This document shows, one piece after another, positions 45,901-48,258 of a stretch of 48,258 bases of DNA (its first letter is position 1; the number at the start of each line of letters is the position of its first letter). Below the pieces are notes generated by a model, which saw only the letters and a program-made list of their open reading frames with translations, searched no databases and was not told where the DNA came from. Both the position numbers and the translations under genes were made by a program. This DNA comes from an uncultured Alistipes sp. (GTDB lineage: Bacteria > Bacteroidota > Bacteroidia > Bacteroidales > Rikenellaceae): NCBI GenBank assembly GCA_900550925.1, contig URTU01000006.1:1-48258 (forward strand), written 5' to 3'.

Positions 45901-46301
45901 TTCATGATTGCGAACGCCTCCGGCAGGATACGATAGAGTTTCTCCTCGATCTTGCGGTTGACCTCCTCCTTCAGCACGTCGATACGTTTGCCTTTGGCCT
46001 CCTTGTCGTCCAGCCACTTGGCCTTCGCCTTGTCACGCTCGCGCTGGTCCAGCTCCTCGAACGAAGGTTCTGGCTGATCCAGTTCACTTTTGAGACGTGC
46101 GATTTCGGTCTCCTCGGGTGCTATCTCATCGGCTATCGATTTCCGCAATGCCGCACTATGCTCACGCAACTCGTCGTTCGACAATGCATCGATATCGACA
46201 TATCTCTTCTTGATCTCATCTACGAACGGCTGTATCAACCGACGGTCCTTGTCGGCCTTCGAGCCCAGAAACAGTTCAATGGTCTTCTCTAATATGCCCA
46301 T
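42906..46301 (-). CDS. secA: Preprotein translocase ATPase SecA
   Basis: The motor that drives unfolded proteins through SecYEG. At 1,131 residues it is over 200 longer than E. coli SecA. Walker A (ATGEGKT) is at residues 226-232, rather than near 105, because of a large charged helical insertion (about 60-185). VDEADSILIDDARTPLI (Walker B region), TNMAGRGTDI and the QLRGRAGRQGD motif are intact. The C-terminus ends in the zinc and SecB/ribosome-binding motif CPCGSGKKYKHC. The long insertion is usual for Bacteroidota. It follows the DUF2851 gene by 74 bases and has a -7 element of its own. Confidence 0.97.
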   Translation of the reverse strand: MGILEKTIELFLGSKADKDRRLIQPFVDEIKKRYVDIDALSNDELREHSAALRKSIADEIAPEETEIARLKSELDQPEPSFEELDQRERDKAKAKWLDDKEAKGKRIDVLKEEVNRKIEEKLYRILPEAFAIMKSTARRFAENEKVVVRANQFDRDLSARKDFVTIDEDGNAVYSNSWMAGGNKITWNMVHYDSQLFGGVVLHLGRVKGLKNSDDEKLRGRIAEMATGEGKTLVATLPVFLNALAGKGVHVVTVNDYLSRRDCEWMGPMYQFHGLTVDCIDMHKPNTEERKRAYQADITFGTNNEFGFDYLRDNMASSPADLVQRENLHYAIVDEADSILIDDARTPLIISGPVPKGEDQMFEQYRPTVENLYNIQKSFVTQLLAESRRLISEGKTEEGSILLYRAHKGLPKYKPLIKFLSEPGIKVLMQKTENVYMADNNRRMPEITDDLYFVIDEKLNSVELTDKGQEALSKSIGEENFFVLPNIGETVAELEKQDLTPEEKAVKRDEVINDYAVKSERVHTVQQLLKAYAMFEKNVEYVVMDNKVKIVDEQTGRILEGRRYSDGLHQAIEAKEGVKVEAATQTFATITLQNYFRMYHKLAGMTGTAETEASEFWSIYGLDVVVIPPNRPIIRDDRNDLIYKTKREKYNAVIEEIIATVKTGRPVLVGTTSVEISELLSRMLKLRGIKHNVLNAKQHQLEAQVVAEAGRTGQVTIATNMAGRGTDIKLTPEVVKAGGLAIIGTERHESRRVDRQLRGRAGRQGDPGSSQFFVSLEDDLMRLFGSERIAAMMDRMGLKEGEVIQAGMMSKAIERAQKKVEENNFGIRKRLLEYDDVMNSQREVIYTRRRHALYGERIDIDLNNIMIDYAESFVEKNSGVAFEDFCIEMIRQVAVRPSFDEQTYSNAKHHELSELIVKDLQDAYARRAKAVTDVVAPVMERVYEDRKDMMDTTIYIPITDGTLGYHVAVNVQKCKDSKCAEVFRMFTKMVMFTTIDDNWREHLRDMDDLRQSVQNATYEQKDPLLIYKLESFDLFSRMLEKINREVLSVLNKAYVPVRENPAAARRREQQQRPKVDVNKLQASRMQAAAQAGAGDRSKPAPVQVEKKVGRNDPCPCGSGKKYKHCHGKFER

Positions 46302-46347
46302 TTATCGTAATTGTTTACAGTTATATTCCACAAAAAGTTATATCTTA

Positions 46348-46355
46348 CAAAAGTA
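46348..46355 (-). promoter_or_regulatory. -7 element (TACTTTTG) upstream of secA
   Basis: Minus-strand TACTTTTG fits the consensus and would give a leader of about 40 bases. No TTG is at the right spacing, so read-through from the suf-DUF2851 genes may also contribute. Confidence 0.45.
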
Positions 46356-46375
46356 GTATTTTTTCGCCACATTAC

Positions 46376-47629
46376 CTATTTCAAAGCCTTTTTTATCGCA
46401 CGCCGCCCGAACAGACACTCGTCACAGCGCCCCGACTTGCAGTATTCGTTGTAGAGCTGGAGCAGCGCCTGCGAATCGAATGCACTGCAAACCGGTACTC
46501 CAGCATTGCGCCAACCGCGGATTATCGAATTGTCCTCGGCACGGATATTCTCCAGCAGATCTATCGCCCGTCCGCGCAACTCCTCGCGATCCATCCGCGC
46601 CGAATAGAAAAACTGAAACGGAACTATCAGATTGATTGCTATCAGATCGGTCTTGCCGCGCCCGAGACGCTTGACCGACGAACCCGACAACCGTGCCGGC
46701 AGAGAGTGGTTGGTCCAGTAGTCCGACGCCTCGACCGCAAACATCGATGCAGCATCGTCCGAAGTCCGGCACTCGATCGCCTTCGAAAACGAGAAATCGC
46801 CCAAATGTACGAAAGCGGCTATCTGTGCCAGCCGCAATACCGGATGGTTGCGCGGATTGACACGTACCAGATCACAGTCCGACTGGTGCATGGTCTGCAG
46901 CGTATATTTATGCCTGAGATAATAGAATTCGCTCTTCAGCCTCGATACGTACTCATCCTCCTCGTACATGTCGAGCAGTCCCGATGCCCCGAGAAGCATC
47001 GCCTCGATTGCGACCAGCGACTCGCGCTCGCGCTGAAGGTAACGGACCGGGACCATGCCCGCAAGACGCATATAGGCATCGCGGTTCTTCACGTCGCCCA
47101 TCACGCGCATCAGCATCGTATAGAATGTCTGGTTCCAGTCGCCGTCACACGAGATGAAGATCCGCTCCAAATCGCCGTACTTCCGCGAAATCCTGTCGAA
47201 AAACAGCCCGGTGAAGAGATCGCTCCGATGCAACGAGTCGAGCCGTTGCAGACGCTCGCCGCAATAGAAGTCCGATGACCCGCTGACCAGCCGGTTGTAT
47301 TCACGACGGACGGCATCCGGGATCGTCACCCGAACCACCGGCAACATGCGGCCTCCGCGGTCGAGCGTAACCCCGCATTCGGCCGTGGCTGTAAAACGGG
47401 CAATGCAATGCTCCGCAGCCGAACGGTCGTCGCCCAACAGGATATCACCGCACAGACGTTCACCGTCGACAACCACGCGAGCCCCATGCATAATGCCACG
47501 TTCGGAATCCGGTTCTCCGGCCGATTCGACCGTAAGCCGGCGGCCGTCGGTGCATTCGAACTCGCGCAATACCCAGCGCGGTTCGCTCCACAACAGTCGC
47601 AGCAATAGGTTATCGGCTTTCGACGGCAT
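46376..47629 (-). CDS. DUF2851 family protein with four C-terminal cysteines
   Basis: This 417-residue protein has the features I associate with DUF2851: an N-terminal beta-rich part with GARVVVDGERLCGDILL, a middle helical region, NPRNHPVLRLAQIAAF, and a cysteine cluster at the end. The cysteines are Cys381, Cys397, Cys402 and Cys405 (spacing 15, 4 and 2), which could bind an iron-sulfur cluster or zinc. I chose ATG 47629, 5 bases after the sufT stop; an in-frame TTG at 47638 would overlap that stop. The family is widespread in Bacteroidota and has no assigned function that I know of. Coupling to sufT/sufE hints at metal-cluster biology. Confidence 0.82.
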   Translation of the reverse strand: MPSKADNLLLRLLWSEPRWVLREFECTDGRRLTVESAGEPDSERGIMHGARVVVDGERLCGDILLGDDRSAAEHCIARFTATAECGVTLDRGGRMLPVVRVTIPDAVRREYNRLVSGSSDFYCGERLQRLDSLHRSDLFTGLFFDRISRKYGDLERIFISCDGDWNQTFYTMLMRVMGDVKNRDAYMRLAGMVPVRYLQRERESLVAIEAMLLGASGLLDMYEEDEYVSRLKSEFYYLRHKYTLQTMHQSDCDLVRVNPRNHPVLRLAQIAAFVHLGDFSFSKAIECRTSDDAASMFAVEASDYWTNHSLPARLSGSSVKRLGRGKTDLIAINLIVPFQFFYSARMDREELRGRAIDLLENIRAEDNSIIRGWRNAGVPVCSAFDSQALLQLYNEYCKSGRCDECLFGRRAIKKALK

Positions 47630-47634
47630 CGCAA

Positions 47635-47958
47635 TCAAAACATGTTGAGTTCGAGAAGGGCCTCTTCCGACATCATCGACTTGTCCCAGGGCGGGTCGAA
47701 GGTCAGGATCACATTCACTGACTTAACACCCTTAACCTTGGCCACCTGCACGTTGATATCCTCGACAAGCATGTCGGCCATCGGACAGTTCGGGGCCGTC
47801 AGCGTCATGCGGATCGTCGCCACGCCGTCCGGCGTAAAGTCGATCTCGTAGATCAACCCCAGATCATATACATTAACCGGTATCTCCGGATCATAGATAT
47901 TCTTAAGCGTCAGAACAATATCATGTTCGACACGCGTAATCTCCTCAGGAGTCATCAT
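47635..47958 (-). CDS. sufT: MIP18/DUF59 family Fe-S assembly protein (SufT-like)
   Basis: The 107-residue protein has the complete DUF59 pattern: VLTLKNIYDPEIPVNVYDLGLIYEI at the start, TLTAPNCPMAD with the conserved Cys58, then a VKSVNVILTFDPPWDKSMM end. Such proteins help in maturation or delivery of iron-sulfur clusters. Its start overlaps the sufE stop by 4 bases (ATGA), a translational coupling that supports the Fe-S role. Its stop is almost touching the DUF2851 gene. PaaD-type relatives look similar, but no phenylacetate genes are present. Confidence 0.9.
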   Translation of the reverse strand: MMTPEEITRVEHDIVLTLKNIYDPEIPVNVYDLGLIYEIDFTPDGVATIRMTLTAPNCPMADMLVEDINVQVAKVKGVKSVNVILTFDPPWDKSMMSEEALLELNMF

Positions 47959-48258
47959 TTCGCACCTCCGTTACTGCGGTCCAGCGCCGCAAAGGTCGAC
48001 GCATAGAGCCGCATCTGTTTTATCATTGCCAACAGGCCGTTGCTACGGGTCGGCGACAGGTTCTCGCGCAACCCTATGCGGTCGATGAAATAGAGTTCCG
48101 TTGACAGAATCTCCTCGGGCGTCCGGCCGCTCAGAACCCGTATGAGCAGCGAGATGATACCCTTGGTGATAATGGCATCGCTGTCGGCCGTATAGATCAC
48201 CCGACCATCCTCCTCGCGGGCATCAACCCATACGCGGGACTGGCAGCCCGAGATGAGG
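47955..48258 (-). CDS. sufE: SufE-family cysteine desulfuration protein (5' end outside window)
   Basis: The frame is open to the window edge, so the N-terminus is missing. The visible part starts at the active-site loop LISGCQSRVWVDA, whose Cys accepts persulfide sulfur from the desulfurase SufS. It continues through SDAIITKGIISLLIRVLSGRTPEEI to IGLRENLSPTRSNGL, all standard for SufE. A GTG at 48200 could start a shorter frame, but it would cut off the catalytic cysteine, so it is not the start. It heads the sufE-sufT-DUF2851 series. Confidence 0.92.
   Translation of the reverse strand, partial: LISGCQSRVWVDAREEDGRVIYTADSDAIITKGIISLLIRVLSGRTPEEILSTELYFIDRIGLRENLSPTRSNGLLAMIKQMRLYASTFAALDRSNGGAK

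Overview
This window is ordinary, gene-dense bacterial chromosome from a member of the Bacteroidota. An Alistipes-like Rikenellaceae genome is the best guess. The reasons are: several promoters of the Bacteroidota type (TTG, about 20 bases, then TAnnTTTG); a SecA of about 1,130 residues with a long N-terminal insertion; a single-chain 1,227-residue PurL; the pairs ftsK-lolA and lptE-TPR-secG; a DUF2851 protein beside SUF genes; CCDC81-like HU and rSAM/lipoprotein genes; and a fairly high GC content. I see no prophage, insertion sequence, integrase, CRISPR array or rRNA. The species assignment is inference.

Layout. 1-1300: the 3' end of aspS, two small membrane proteins and tRNA-Leu(UAG). 1345-4029 (minus): an AGCS amino-acid:cation symporter with its own promoter, then a tsaC/sua5 and hotdog-thioesterase operon. 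4225-7223: a small lipoprotein (plus), then on the minus strand lipoprotein -> radical SAM/SPASM enzyme -> RluA-type pseudouridine synthase, followed by tRNA-Pro(CGG). 7791-14016: alaS-gpmI (minus), transcribed divergently from two tandem membrane-anchored M23 peptidases through overlapping promoters. 14434-18537: a six-helix membrane protein with a LuxR-type HTH, fabD, a ROK regulator and a GNAT acetyltransferase. 18948-24413: plsC-parE-parC. 24641-33233: aroK-purL-murI, then ftsK-lolA. 33639-35033 (minus): a fold-III PLP decarboxylase. 35247-39048: an operon of a membrane-anchored HU-like protein, a sigma-54 activator, LptE, a TPR-like protein and SecG. 39644-41905: a Pit-type phosphate transporter with a PhoU-like tail. 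42138-48258 (minus): sufE-sufT-DUF2851, secA, and a lone rfbC.

Much of the window concerns envelope building and chromosome handling. LolA, LptE, SecA, SecG, MurI, PlsC, FabD and the M23 pair act on membrane, lipid, secretion or wall. ParE, ParC and FtsK act on chromosome decatenation and segregation. The least understood units are the lipoprotein/radical SAM pair (5716-7223), the DUF2851 protein with four C-terminal cysteines next to sufT/sufE (46376-48258), the membrane-tethered LuxR protein (14434-15444), and the HU-like transmembrane protein in front of the sigma-54 activator (35247-37525). Other notable signals are four intergenic runs of exactly nine G (or C), face-to-face promoters between alaS and the M23 pair, and topoisomerase IV subunits carrying residues that elsewhere confer quinolone resistance.
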